Source: Actinomadura cremea (GTDB lineage: Bacteria; Actinomycetota; Actinomycetes; Streptosporangiales; Streptosporangiaceae). Taken from it: DNA of 64,000 nucleotides. The stretch is taken from positions 124,001 to 188,000 of the forward strand of contig NZ_BMRF01000013.1 in NCBI RefSeq assembly GCF_014648495.1. The letters are read 5' to 3'. The position numbers and the translations under genes were made by a program. The notes beneath the pieces are model-generated. The model was not told the origin of the DNA and did no database searches. It saw only the letters and a program-made list of their open reading frames with translations. Shown piece after piece: positions 16,544-25,534 of this stretch; positions within the stretch are counted from its first letter, which is position 1; each line of letters opens with the position of its first letter.

Positions 16544-17308
16544 GTGACGACCGAGTACAGCGGGGGCGGCGACCCCAGGCGCAGCCTCGAGCTCCTGTGG
16601 GGCGTCCAGCCCGCTCCGAGGCGCGGCCCGAAGCCCAAACTGACCGTGGAGGAGATCGTCCGGGCCGCGATCGCGGTGGCCGACGCCGAGGGACTGGACG
16701 CCCTCTCGATGCGCCGCGTCGCCGACGAGCTCGGCGTCGCCCCGATGTCGATCTACACCTACGTCCCGAGCAAGGCCGAGCTGATCGACGTCATGTTCGA
16801 CCGCGTCCTCGCCGAACTGACCCCGCCCGACGACGTCCCGGGCGGCTGGCGTCCCAAGCTCGAGTACATCGCCCGCGACAACTGGGACCTGTACCACCGG
16901 CACCCCTGGATGCTGCACGTCGCCGTCGTCCGGCCGCCGATGGGCCCCGCGATCTTCGCGAAGTACGAGTTCGAGCTGCAGGCCGTCGACGGCATCGGGC
17001 TGACCGACATCGAGATGGACTCGGTCGTCGCCCTGGTCACCGGGTTCGCCGAGAGTTCCGCGCGCGTCTCGGTCAACGTCGCCGAGGCCGAACGGCGCAG
17101 CGGCATGACCGACGCGCAGTGGTGGGAGGCCCTCGCCCCGCTGATCGACCAGATCGACACGGGCGAGGAGGAGCACCCGCTCAGCGCCCGCGTCGGCATG
17201 AACGCCGGGATCGAGTACCAGGGGGCCGTCGGCCCGCGGCACGCGTTCGAGTTCGGCCTGGCGCGCATCCTGGACGGCATCGAGGTCCTGATTGCCTCCC
17301 GCCGCTGA
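16544..17308 (+). CDS. TetR/AcrR-family repressor (TetR C-terminal domain type)
   Basis: 254 residues from GTG 16544, preceded by GGGAGG. The N-terminal helix-turn-helix reads LTVEEIVRAAIAVADAEG ... MRRVADELGVAPMSIYTYV (about 38-80). The longer C-terminal ligand-binding domain, with WDLYHRHPWMLHVAV, resembles the TetR_C group, which often controls drug exporters. It is divergent from the DrrAB-like operon with two palindromes between, so it probably represses both itself and the exporter until an inducer binds. Confidence 0.9.
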   Translation: MTTEYSGGGDPRRSLELLWGVQPAPRRGPKPKLTVEEIVRAAIAVADAEGLDALSMRRVADELGVAPMSIYTYVPSKAELIDVMFDRVLAELTPPDDVPGGWRPKLEYIARDNWDLYHRHPWMLHVAVVRPPMGPAIFAKYEFELQAVDGIGLTDIEMDSVVALVTGFAESSARVSVNVAEAERRSGMTDAQWWEALAPLIDQIDTGEEEHPLSARVGMNAGIEYQGAVGPRHAFEFGLARILDGIEVLIASRR

Positions 17309-17377
17309 GGCACCGCTCCCCCGCGCGCCGAGCGGAGCGTCCGGCGCCGCACCGGGGGCGCCGGGGAGTCCGGGGCG

Positions 17378-19966
17378 TTACCGCTTCCGGTTCGTTCGCT
17401 TCGTCGGGACGGCCGCCGCGGGGTCGTCCGGCCACGGATGGCGCGGGTAACGGCCGCGCAGCTCCGCGCGCACCGCCCGGTACCCCTCGCGCCAGAACGA
17501 CGCCAGGTCCGCGGTGACGGCCGCCGGGCGTCCGGCCGGGGACAGCAGGTGCACCACCACCGGCACCCGCCCGCCCGCCAGCCGCGGCGCGGCGTCCCAC
17601 CCGAACAGCTCCTGCAGCTTCACCGCCAGGACGGGCTGCTCGGGCGCGTAGTCGACGCGGATCCGCGAACCCGACGGAACCTCGATCCGCTCGGGCGCCA
17701 GCTCGTCCAGCCCGGCCACCAGATCCCACGGCAGCAGGCCGCGCAGGGCCGCCGCGACGTCGATGCGGGCGAGGCCGGCGCGGTCGCGGGCGCCCGCGGC
17801 CGTCGCCCAGTCCGGGACGTGCTCGAGCAGCGCGGCGTCGTCCACGGCGGGCCACGGGTCCCCCAGCGCCCGGTGCAGGAACGCGAGCCGGGCCCGGAGC
17901 GCCGTCGCGGCGGGCGTCCAGGTCAGCAGGCTCGTGCCCGCCGCCCGGACGCCGTCGCGCAGCGCCGCCCGCACCCGCTCCGGGTCGGGGCCGCGCAGCG
18001 GACGGACGTCCAGCTCGATCGCGCCGAGCCGCTCGACCCGCCGCGCCACCACGTCCCCGTCCCGCCAGGCGACCTCCTCGCCGGACGCCGCGAGCGGCGC
18101 CGCCGCGAACCGGGCGACGTCCTCGTCGATGACCACGGCCTGCCGGATTCGCGCCGACGCCGCTCCGGCGGGACGGTCGGCCGCCGCGACCGCGAGCCAC
18201 CGGGGCCGCGCGGCGGCGAGCGCCGACCCGTCGGCGAGCGTCCCGCCCGTCCCGGACGCCATCAGGTAGTCGCGCCCGCCGTCCGCGCGCACCCGCGCGA
18301 CCCGTTCGGGGAACGCGAGCGCGACCACGACCCCGGCGACCGCGTCGTCCCCCGCGAACCCGCCCCCGGGCCCCTCAGGACCGGCGGCCTCCTCCGCCCG
18401 GGGGGCGGTGCGGGGCGGGACGGCGGCGCGGAGGCGGCGGGACTCGTCGCGCCAGCGGGCGGCGTGCGCGTCGGCGGGCGGACCGGGGCGGCGCAGGGCG
18501 CGCCACGCGGCGGTCAGGTCGTCCCCGGCGGCGCGCGGCGGCGGTTCGGACAGCAGCGCGACGACCTCGGCGGCCGCGCGGGCGCCGACCTCGCGGGCGC
18601 CGTCCAGCAGGGCGCGGGCCAGGCGGGGGTGGACGCCGACGCGGGCGAGGCGCCGGCCCCGGCCGGTGACCCGGCCGTCCGCGTCCACCGCGCCGATGGC
18701 GCGCAGGGTGGCGCGGGCGGCGTCGAGCGCGGCGGGCGGGGGCGGGTCGAGCAGGGCCAGGGAGCGCGCGTCCGGGTCGCCCCAGCAGGCGGCCTGCAGG
18801 GCGAAGCCGGTCAGGTCGGCCAGCTCGATCTCCGGACGCGGACGGGCGGCGAGGCGCGCGTGGTCGTGCTCGTCCCAGCAGCGGTAGACGGTGCCGGGCG
18901 CCTCGCGGCCCGCGCGTCCGGCCCGCTGCTCGGCGGCGGCGCGGGACGCGCGGACGGTCGTGAGCGCGCCGAGGCCGCGGGCGTGGTCGGTGCGGGGTTC
19001 GCGCGCGAGGCCGGAGTCGACCACGACGCGCACGCCCGGGACGGTGAGGCTCGACTCGGCGACCGACGTCGCCAGCACGACGCGGCGCCGGGCGCCCGGC
19101 GCGAGGACGGCGTCCTGCACCGCCGGCGGCGCCTGCCCGTGCACCTGCAGGACCTCGGCCGGGGCGTTGCGGAGCAGGCCCGCGACGCGGGCGATCTCCC
19201 CCGCGCCCGGCAGGAAGCACAGGACGTCGCCGTCGCGTCCGGCCAGGGCGCGGCGGACGGTCGCGGCCACGTGCGCGAGCAGCGCGGGGTCCACGCGCAT
19301 GCCGTGCGGGGGCGGGACGGGACGGTCCGGCGGGGCCCACACGACCTCGACGGGGTGCAGCGCCGCTTCGGTCTCCACGACCGGGGCGGGGTCGCCGGCC
19401 AGGAGCCGCGCCCAGGGGCCGGTGTCGGCGGTGGCGGAGGCCGCGACCAGGCGCAGGTCGGGGCGGAGCGCGTCGCGGACGTCCCGCAGGAACGCCAGCG
19501 CGGTGTCGGCGTCCAGGTGCCGCTCGTGGCACTCGTCCATGATCACCACGTCGGTGCCCGGCAGTTCCGGGTCGTCCTGCAGCCGCTGGAGGAGGACGCC
19601 GGTGGTGACGACCTCGATGCGCGAGCCGGGGCGGTGCTCGCCGCGGACGGTCACGCCGACGCGGCCGCCGGGACGCTCGCCGAGCAGCCACGCCATCCGC
19701 CGGGCCGCGGCCCGCGCCGCGAGCCGCCGCGGCTCCACCACCGTGATCCGCCCCGCGGGCGCCCCCGGCGCCGGGAGGGCCAGCCCCGCGAGGGCGAGCG
19801 GGACGAGCGTGGTCTTGCCGGTGCCGGGCGGTGCGGCGAGGACGGCCGCGCCGCGGTCGGCCAGCGCGGCGCGCAGGTCCGGGACGGCACGGTGGACGGG
19901 CAGTCGTTCGGCCGCGGCGAGGCGGTCGTCGGTGGTGGCGGTCCCGGTCACCGCACCAGTGTGCAA
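17378..19966 (-). CDS. hrpB: HrpB-type DEAH-box ATP-dependent helicase
   Basis: 862 residues. Motif I is APPGTGKTT (about 46), Ia VEPRRLAARAAARRM, II MDECHERH (DECH), III VAASATAD, V VVLATSVAESSLTVPG and VI QRAGRAGREAPG. The central HA2/HB-type region and the C-terminal HrpB-specific domain (DLASFWREGYRAVRAELRGRYPRHPWPDDP) complete the family layout at normal length. The GTG at 19966 is used here. A second GTG at 19951 (VTGTATTDDR) is equally possible. It is a putative RNA helicase with no operon partner. Confidence 0.92.
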   Translation of the reverse strand: MHTGAVTGTATTDDRLAAAERLPVHRAVPDLRAALADRGAAVLAAPPGTGKTTLVPLALAGLALPAPGAPAGRITVVEPRRLAARAAARRMAWLLGERPGGRVGVTVRGEHRPGSRIEVVTTGVLLQRLQDDPELPGTDVVIMDECHERHLDADTALAFLRDVRDALRPDLRLVAASATADTGPWARLLAGDPAPVVETEAALHPVEVVWAPPDRPVPPPHGMRVDPALLAHVAATVRRALAGRDGDVLCFLPGAGEIARVAGLLRNAPAEVLQVHGQAPPAVQDAVLAPGARRRVVLATSVAESSLTVPGVRVVVDSGLAREPRTDHARGLGALTTVRASRAAAEQRAGRAGREAPGTVYRCWDEHDHARLAARPRPEIELADLTGFALQAACWGDPDARSLALLDPPPPAALDAARATLRAIGAVDADGRVTGRGRRLARVGVHPRLARALLDGAREVGARAAAEVVALLSEPPPRAAGDDLTAAWRALRRPGPPADAHAARWRDESRRLRAAVPPRTAPRAEEAAGPEGPGGGFAGDDAVAGVVVALAFPERVARVRADGGRDYLMASGTGGTLADGSALAAARPRWLAVAAADRPAGAASARIRQAVVIDEDVARFAAAPLAASGEEVAWRDGDVVARRVERLGAIELDVRPLRGPDPERVRAALRDGVRAAGTSLLTWTPAATALRARLAFLHRALGDPWPAVDDAALLEHVPDWATAAGARDRAGLARIDVAAALRGLLPWDLVAGLDELAPERIEVPSGSRIRVDYAPEQPVLAVKLQELFGWDAAPRLAGGRVPVVVHLLSPAGRPAAVTADLASFWREGYRAVRAELRGRYPRHPWPDDPAAAVPTKRTNRKR

Positions 19967-20275
19967 CGGATCAGTATCGCGGCGTGCCGGGGGTGTCGCA
20001 GAGTGATCAGCCGTGTGAGAAATGCCACGGAATCGATAAAGGCCCCGTGGGTTACGGTGATAGTTGCACCGAGCCTTTCAATATTGGTCGAGAAGTCGTC
20101 AAAGTTCGCCCTCGGAACCACCAGCCCGCAGGACACGAAAGGGCAGGTGAGCAATGGTTTCGGGGGACAGGTGATTGCTATACCGTTTGACATACGTCAC
20201 CACTCGTCATGTGGCGCCATTCCACCGGGTATCCGCATAATGAAGTCATAGTCGCAGGATGCCAGGAGGTTCGGG
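19967..20275. other. 309-base gap between divergent hrpB and NERD genes
   Basis: Less GC-rich than its surroundings. It contains a perfect TTGACA at 20187-20192 oriented toward the NERD gene, but no good -10 at 16-19 bases. An AGGAGG precedes the NERD start. No ORF with codon bias was found. Confidence 0.4.
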
Positions 20276-21046
20276 ATGATCGGCAGCTCCATCTATCTGC
20301 GGGACCGTCCCGCGTTCACCGGCGGCTCGCCCCAGGCCATCTACGAGGACCTTTGGCAGCGCGACCGGAAAAAGCGGTTGCGGACGCGCGCAATTCTGAC
20401 CGGCGGGACGCTGCTGGCGGCCGGGCTCCTGGTCAACGGGGTTTTCGGAATCGCGCTCGCACTGCTGGTCGCCGGCGCGGATACGTTCGTCCATTGGCGT
20501 ATCTACCACGCTTCGCGCGTGTGGCGGCTCGGCCTGCGCGGCGACGAGCGGATGGGACGGCTGCTGCGGCTCGTCCGGGAACGCCGCGGCCACCGGGTGC
20601 TGCACGGCCGCACCGTCCCCGGGCACGGCACCGCGGACCAGCTGGTCATCGGCTCGGACGGGATCTGGCTGCTGCACAACGAGGCGTGGCACCCCGACGC
20701 CGAACTGTCCCACCACGGCGGCCGGCTGTTCGTCGACGGCCGCACCAAGACCAAACTGGTCCGCGAGATCACCGCGCGCGCCGACGCCGCCGCGGACCTG
20801 ATCTCCGCGAACGCCGGCACGCCCGTGAAGGTGCGCCCGCTGCTGGCCGTGCACGGCGGCGAACTCCCCCGCCGGACGCGGCTGTTCACCGCCGACGGCA
20901 TCGTGTTCGGCACCCCGCTGCGGCTCCTGCGGTACATGCGGCGCAACCCGTCCGCCGCCTACTCCCCGGACGAGATCGACGCGATCATGCGCGCGGCCGT
21001 GCTCGCCCTCCCGATCGGGGGCCGCCAGATGAGCGCAGCGGCCTGA
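20276..21046 (+). CDS. NERD (nuclease-related) domain membrane protein
   Basis: 256 residues from ATG 20276, after AGGAGG. A hydrophobic pair of helices (AILTGGTLLAAGLLVNGVFG and IALALLVAGADTF) lies at about 40-75. The segment RLLRLVRERRGHRVLHGRTVPGHGTADQLVIGSDGIWLLHNEAW (residues about 98-142) then matches the NERD core: Glu/Arg-rich helix, tyr/his-vl-h strand, G-aDhLvig-dGiwll strand. The Lys of the usual GVfvIetK motif is replaced, so nuclease activity is doubtful. No clear operon. Confidence 0.65.
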   Translation: MIGSSIYLRDRPAFTGGSPQAIYEDLWQRDRKKRLRTRAILTGGTLLAAGLLVNGVFGIALALLVAGADTFVHWRIYHASRVWRLGLRGDERMGRLLRLVRERRGHRVLHGRTVPGHGTADQLVIGSDGIWLLHNEAWHPDAELSHHGGRLFVDGRTKTKLVREITARADAAADLISANAGTPVKVRPLLAVHGGELPRRTRLFTADGIVFGTPLRLLRYMRRNPSAAYSPDEIDAIMRAAVLALPIGGRQMSAAA

Positions 21047-21102
21047 GCCGCCCGGACCCGGGAGCGTCCATGCCGCCGCCCGAACACCTGCGCCCGGCGC
21101 CG

Positions 21103-21609
21103 TCAGGCGCCGCCCGCAGGGCGCCCACCGTCCGCTCGGGTCCCGCCGCTCGAGCGGGCGGTGCGGCGCAGCCACAGCAGGCCCAGCACCGGAAGCACCA
21201 GCGGCACGAACCCGTAGCCGCGCCCGTACCCGGACCAGACGGTCTCGTCGGGGAACGCCGCGGGATCGGCGACGCTGAGCGTCCCCACCACCAGCACGCC
21301 GGCCAGCTCGACCGAGCAGGCCGCCACCGCGACGCGGAACGAGGTGCGGCCGCCGAGCGCCAGCGCCACCGTCGCCAGGACGTAGACGGCGGCGGCGACC
21401 GCCGACAGCGTGTAGGCGACGGGCGCGTCCCCGAAGTTCGCGGCGATCTGCACCCCGGCCCGGGCCCCGGCCGCCAGCGCGAAGATCGCGTAGACGGCGA
21501 CCAGCATCCGCCCCGGCCCGCTCCCGGTACCGCCCGCGCGGGCATCGGCGTCGGCGCGGGCGCCGTCGCCCGCGCGGGCTCCGGACCGGACGTCCTCGGC
21601 CTCAGGCAA
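21103..21609 (-). CDS. Small integral membrane protein, 168 residues
   Basis: It starts with TTG at 21607-21609, overlapping the stop of the upstream gene by eight bases. A charged Ala/Asp/Arg tail is followed by four hydrophobic helices (RMLVAVYAIFALAAGARAGVQ, YTLSAVAAAVYVLATVALAL, VAVAACSVELAGVLVVGTL, YGFVPLVLPVLGLLWL; each about 20 residues). The sequence is found in pairs with the upstream gene in actinomycetes. The function is unknown. Confidence 0.7.
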   Translation of the reverse strand: MPEAEDVRSGARAGDGARADADARAGGTGSGPGRMLVAVYAIFALAAGARAGVQIAANFGDAPVAYTLSAVAAAVYVLATVALALGGRTSFRVAVAACSVELAGVLVVGTLSVADPAAFPDETVWSGYGRGYGFVPLVLPVLGLLWLRRTARSSGGTRADGGRPAGGA

Positions 21610-21967
21610 CGGTCCCGCTCCACAGCTGGTTCATCCTGACGACCATCACCGCGACGCCCGCCCCGGCGACCACGAGGACGCCCGGACCCCACCGGGTGCG
21701 CTCCAGCAGCCCCCACCCGGCGCCCGCCGGCGGGATCAGCAGGATCCCGATCAGGTAGCCCGCGAAGGTCGTCGCGGGGTCGGGCCCCTCCCCGCCGCCG
21801 AGCTTGACGAACCCGACGACGGCCTGCGCGATCAGCAGGATTTCCAGGACGCCGAGCACCACCAGGTGACCGACGCTCATCGGCCGGTCCCGCACCGCGG
21901 TGACCAGCGCGTACCCGGCCGTGAGCAGAGCCGTCACGATGACCGCGGTCGCCAGCACGTTCGTCAC
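21602..21967 (-). CDS. Small membrane protein, 121 residues
   Basis: GTG start at 21965-21967. Four hydrophobic segments cover most of the protein: VLATAVIVTALLTAGYALV, VGHLVVLGVLEILLIAQAVV, FAGYLIGILLIPPAGAG and GVLVVAGAGVAVMVVRM. It is co-transcribed with and overlaps the following membrane protein gene. The start is only about 50 bases from the divergent phosphatase start, so the two promoters are very close. I do not recognise a function. Confidence 0.7.
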   Translation of the reverse strand: MTNVLATAVIVTALLTAGYALVTAVRDRPMSVGHLVVLGVLEILLIAQAVVGFVKLGGGEGPDPATTFAGYLIGILLIPPAGAGWGLLERTRWGPGVLVVAGAGVAVMVVRMNQLWSGTVA

Positions 21968-22013
21968 GCGGACCAGAGTACTACCGCGTGTAGAGCACGG
22001 CGTCCGTGGCAGC

Positions 22014-22742
22014 ATGACGGGCGTGAGAGCGCTGCGATGGCTGAACGCGACCCGGCACGGCGAGAGCACCGGCAACCTGGCCTGGCGGGAGGCGGAGCGC
22101 GCGGGCGCCGAGGACGCCGGCATCCCCGAGCGGGACGCCGACGTCCCGCTGTCGGACCTCGGCCGCGCCCAGGCCGAGATCCTCGGCCGCCACCTCGCCG
22201 AACTCCCCCCGGACGAGCGCCCCACCCTGGTCGTCTCGTCCCCCTACCTGCGGGCGCTCGACACCGCCCGGATCGCGCTCGCGCAGACGCCCCGGGCCGC
22301 CCCCGCCGCCCCCGACGGGCCGCGCCTCCGCGTGGACGAGCGGCTCCGCGACCGCGAGCAGGGCGTCCTGCAGGGCCTCACCGCGCGCGGGGTGCGGCGC
22401 CGGTTCCCCGCCGAGTTCGACCGGGCCCGGCGGCTCGGCAAGTTCTACCACCGCCCGCCCGGCGGGGAGTCGTGGGCCGACCTCGCGCTCCGGCTGCGCA
22501 GTTTCTACCGCGACCTGGAGGCCGACGCCCCCGGCGGCCGGGTCCTGGTCGTGACGCACGACGCGATCGTCGTCGTGACCCGCTACCTGGTGGAGGAGCT
22601 GTCGGAGCAGGAGATCATGGAGATCGAGAAGGAGCCGATCGGCAACTGCTCGCTGACCCGCTGGCACGGCGACGGCGGCCCCCTGCACGCCGTCTGCTAC
22701 AACGACAGCACCCACCTCACCGGCCTCGGCGCCCCGCGGTGA
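22014..22742 (+). CDS. Histidine phosphatase family protein (phosphoglycerate mutase-like)
   Basis: 242 residues from ATG 22014. The catalytic motif is NATRHGESTGNL with the phosphorylated His (residue about 14). The partner region VVSSPYLRALDTAR is near 77, the acid is in DERLRDREQG, and the second His is in VLVVTHDAIVVV near 183. This is the branch-1 histidine phosphatase layout. The substrate is unknown. It converges on the GAF regulator with only six bases between the stops. Confidence 0.88.
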   Translation: MTGVRALRWLNATRHGESTGNLAWREAERAGAEDAGIPERDADVPLSDLGRAQAEILGRHLAELPPDERPTLVVSSPYLRALDTARIALAQTPRAAPAAPDGPRLRVDERLRDREQGVLQGLTARGVRRRFPAEFDRARRLGKFYHRPPGGESWADLALRLRSFYRDLEADAPGGRVLVVTHDAIVVVTRYLVEELSEQEIMEIEKEPIGNCSLTRWHGDGGPLHAVCYNDSTHLTGLGAPR

Positions 22743-22748
22743 CCCCGG

Positions 22749-24194
22749 TCAGACGCCGTCGTCGCCGAGGAGGCGGTCGCTGCGGGCCGTGACGGCGGCG
22801 CGGCGCGGATCGCCCGGCGGCAGCACCGCCCCCAGCCGCTCGAACGCCTCCAGATCGCCCCGCCCCGGCTCCGTCTGCGCGTACGCCCACAGCGCCTCGG
22901 CGCCGCCCCGCTCGAGAGCCTGCCGGCGCATCAGCACCGCCAGCTCGTCGCGCTCGGCGCGGACCGCGGGCGCCTCCGAACGCGGCAGCAGCTCCCCCGC
23001 GTACAGCCGCGCGGCGGCCGGGACGTCCCCCTCGTCCAGCAGCCGGCGGACGGTCCGGAAGTCGGCGTCGACCGCGCGGTCGAGCCGGTAGGGCCGCGCC
23101 CGGACGACCCCGCCGAGCCGGTCGCGGAGCCGGTGGATCTCCGCGCGGACGGTGCCCGGGGTGCCCTCGTCCCCGTACAGCAGCCACGACAGCCGGTCGC
23201 CGCTCAGCCCCTGCGGGTGCAGCGCCAGCAGCGCGAGGATCTCGGCGTGCCGCAGCGACAGCGGCACCGGGCGCCCGTCCACCCGGGCCACCGGCGGGTC
23301 GGCGCCCAGCAGCGTCAGCGCCAGCAGCCGCCCGTCCCCCGCCGCCCGCGGCGCCGGACCCCGCGGGCCCACGGGACGGGCGGCGCGGCCGGCCGCCGGG
23401 CGCAGCAGGTACACCTCCCCGAGCGGCTCGGCGAACATGGGGCGGCCGTCCGGCAGCGTGATCGTCGCGCCCGGTTCGGGGACCGTGAGCCGCCGCCCGC
23501 GCCACCCGTCCGGCCCGCCCGACAGGATCCTGCCGGTCGCGGTCACCAGCGTCGCCGTGCCCGGCAGCCCGTGCAGGTGCGGCAGGTAGCGCTCGCGGAG
23601 CCGCACGTCCCGGCGGTGCATCTCCACCTCCAGCCGGGCCTCGGCCAGCCGGGCCGCGGTGGCGACCAGCGCGGCCATCGCCGGATGCAGCCGGTCGACG
23701 GTCGCGCTGACGTCGACGCAGCCGATCACCCGTCCGGTGTCGGGGTCGGTGACCGGGGCGCCCGCGCACGACCACCCGTGCAGGACCCGCGCGACGTGCT
23801 CGGCGGCGTAGACGTGCTCGGGCCGTCCCGCGGCGAGCGCGGTGCCGATGCCGTTGGTGCCGACCGAGTCCTCGGCCCAGCAGAACCCCTCCAGCAGCCC
23901 GATCCGCTCGGCGGCGAGCCGCGTCCGGCGCGGCCCCTGCGTCCACAGCGCCCGGCCCGCCTCGTCGGTGATCACCAGCAGGTGCTCGGTCTCGTCGGCG
24001 ACGCCGCGCAGCAGGTCCCGCAGCAGCGGCAGGTGCGGCGCGAGCGGATGGGCGGCGCGGGCGTCGGCGAGGACGTCGCGGTCGAACGCCAGCGGGGCGG
24101 ACGGCACCCCCGAGTCCACCCCCGCGTCCCTCGTACGCCGCCACGACTCGGCGATCGGCGGCCGCGGGCGGGCCGCACGTGTCTTCGTCACCAT
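22749..24194 (-). CDS. GAF-domain regulator with a winged-helix-like C-terminus
   Basis: 481 residues from ATG 24194, which stands behind a GGGGGGAG site. A further start at 24221 adds nine residues. The N-terminus IAESWRRTRDAGVD ... and LLVITDEAGRALWTQG, then CWAEDSVGTNGIGTAL and GWSCAGAPVTDPDTGRVIG, are those of the GAF regulators that activate alcohol or acetaldehyde dehydrogenase genes. The Fis-type HTH expected of AcoR is replaced by a BTAD/winged-helix-like tail (LSLRHAEILALLALHPQG, VRAEIHRLRDRLGGVVRARPYRL). No dehydrogenase gene is adjacent, so the target is unknown. Confidence 0.75.
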   Translation of the reverse strand: MVTKTRAARPRPPIAESWRRTRDAGVDSGVPSAPLAFDRDVLADARAAHPLAPHLPLLRDLLRGVADETEHLLVITDEAGRALWTQGPRRTRLAAERIGLLEGFCWAEDSVGTNGIGTALAAGRPEHVYAAEHVARVLHGWSCAGAPVTDPDTGRVIGCVDVSATVDRLHPAMAALVATAARLAEARLEVEMHRRDVRLRERYLPHLHGLPGTATLVTATGRILSGGPDGWRGRRLTVPEPGATITLPDGRPMFAEPLGEVYLLRPAAGRAARPVGPRGPAPRAAGDGRLLALTLLGADPPVARVDGRPVPLSLRHAEILALLALHPQGLSGDRLSWLLYGDEGTPGTVRAEIHRLRDRLGGVVRARPYRLDRAVDADFRTVRRLLDEGDVPAAARLYAGELLPRSEAPAVRAERDELAVLMRRQALERGGAEALWAYAQTEPGRGDLEAFERLGAVLPPGDPRRAAVTARSDRLLGDDGV

Positions 24195-24261
24195 CGGCAG
24201 GCTCCCCCCGGAGCGACACATCGGGGTTTGAGGATCGGCCGATTCCGAGGGCCGCGCAACC

Positions 24262-24275
24262 GGTTCCCGGGAACC
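24262..24275. repeat. 14-bp perfect palindrome GGTTCCCGGGAACC
   Basis: It lies 68 bases upstream of the GAF regulator start, in the gap shared with the rightward small gene, so it could be an operator for either direction. Confidence 0.45.
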
Positions 24276-24386
24276 CGGCGGACCGATTTAGATGACGGTG
24301 CGTGATCGAATGGTCGCAACCTGCATGCAACGTGCGGCGCCCTACCGTACCGACCGCCGGGAGCCGAGGGGGTCTCCCGAGGGGTC

Positions 24387-24431
24387 CCGCCGCCCCGCAC
24401 GCGTCCGGGGGGAATGCGTGCGGGGCGGCGG
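24387..24431 (+). repeat. Hairpin with a 16-bp perfect stem in an mRNA leader
   Basis: The arms at 24387-24402 and 24416-24431 are perfect reverse complements (CCGCCGCCCCGCACGC and its partner) with a 13-base loop. It ends 52 bases before the start of the small Cys protein. No T tract follows, so it may be an attenuator or RNA-stability element rather than a simple terminator. Confidence 0.6.
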
Positions 24432-24483
24432 ACCCGGGCCGGCGGGGGTTCGGCCGTCCCGGCGACCAGGGGAGGATGAACCG

Positions 24484-24726
24484 TTGCTGTGCCCGACCTG
24501 CCACCGCGTCCGCCCGGCTCTCGACCGCGCGGACTACACTGCCGACCGCGCGCTGCTCATCCTCCGGCGGGGACTGTGCACGTGCCTCGCACCGGCCCCG
24601 GCCGCACGGGCCCGCACGGCGCGTCCGTCCCCGCGGGACGTCCCGGGGACGCCGCCGCGGAGCACCGGACGGAGACCGCCGGCGCCCGGCCCGCAGGGCA
24701 TGCGGGGCAGTTCGGATCATCGGTAG
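24484..24726 (+). CDS. Possible small Cys-containing (zinc-ribbon-like) protein
   Basis: 80 residues from TTG 24484, nine bases after GGGAGG. The N-terminus LLCPTCHRVRPALDR and, 20 residues later, GLCTCL give a CxxC...CxC set that could bind zinc. The rest is a disordered Pro/Arg/Ala tail. A second frame over the same region (from ATG 24489) lacks the Cys pattern. Coding is supported by the ribosome site and Cys spacing but not by homology that I can name. Confidence 0.4.
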   Translation: MLCPTCHRVRPALDRADYTADRALLILRRGLCTCLAPAPAARARTARPSPRDVPGTPPRSTGRRPPAPGPQGMRGSSDHR

Positions 24727-24824
24727 CGGTTCACCGAAACGACACGTGAATTGGGCAAACCGTTCAGGTGTCGTTCGCCTAGAGTTAAAGGAGCATCCCG
24801 TCGCCGGCCCCTGGGGGGAGCATC

Positions 24825-25376
24825 ATGACCGTTATCCCGGGTCTCGTCCGCCGTGCCGCCGCGGAGGCGGAGCGCCAGTTGCGGGGAGGCGCCGGCCTCC
24901 TGTGCAGACTGGGCCGAGATCTGGAACGGTCGGCCGATCTGGAACGGCTGCTGCCCGCCCACACCGCGCGCCTGCGCGCCCTGGAGGACGCCGTCCGCAC
25001 CCGGGACGCGGAGCTGCGGGCGCTGCGCGCCGAGCTCGACTCGCTCGTCGCCCAGCTCAACGACCGACTCCTGCCGCGCATCGACGAGCGCATCGACGAC
25101 ACCGAGCGGGACGTGTCCGCGATCGTCGCGGGACTGGTCCGCGCCGGCCGCGAGACCGCCGAGCAGGGCACCCGGCTGGAGACCGCCGACCGCCGCCTCG
25201 ACGACGTGCGCTCCCGCCTCGCGCAGCTCGAGCAGCGCACCGGCCTGTGGCGGGACGTCCAGGCCAACATGGCCCGCCTCGGCGACGACCTCGACTCGCT
25301 GCGGGCGCGCCTGGTCGTGCACACCTCCGAGCCCGAACCGGCGCCCGTCCAGAACATCACCGACCGCCCCGCCTGA
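24825..25376 (+). CDS. Coiled-coil protein, 183 residues
   Basis: ATG 24825 follows GGGGGGAG. Residues 35-160 are almost wholly heptad-like Leu/Ala/Arg/Asp/Glu sequence (LRALEDAVRTRDAELRALRA, LDDVRSRLAQLEQRTGLW), so a long coiled coil is expected. There is no membrane segment or enzymatic motif. The function is unknown. The threonine aldolase gene follows after 158 bases. Confidence 0.7.
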   Translation: MTVIPGLVRRAAAEAERQLRGGAGLLCRLGRDLERSADLERLLPAHTARLRALEDAVRTRDAELRALRAELDSLVAQLNDRLLPRIDERIDDTERDVSAIVAGLVRAGRETAEQGTRLETADRRLDDVRSRLAQLEQRTGLWRDVQANMARLGDDLDSLRARLVVHTSEPEPAPVQNITDRPA

Positions 25377-25534
25377 CCCGCCCGCCGCAGCGGAGCGCGG
25401 GCCCGGGTTACGGACGCGCGTATTGTCGTTCGCGGGGCCGCGGCGCCGTGCCGCGGGCCCGACGCCCCGTCCGCCGCCTCCCCGGCACCGCCGCGGCACG
25501 GGGCGCACCCGTCGTCCAACCGAACGGAACCGCC

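Noticed and set aside
22717-24720. Long minus-strand frame overlapping the GAF regulator
   Set aside because: Wrong-frame shadow. The in-frame GAF protein has clear conserved motifs.
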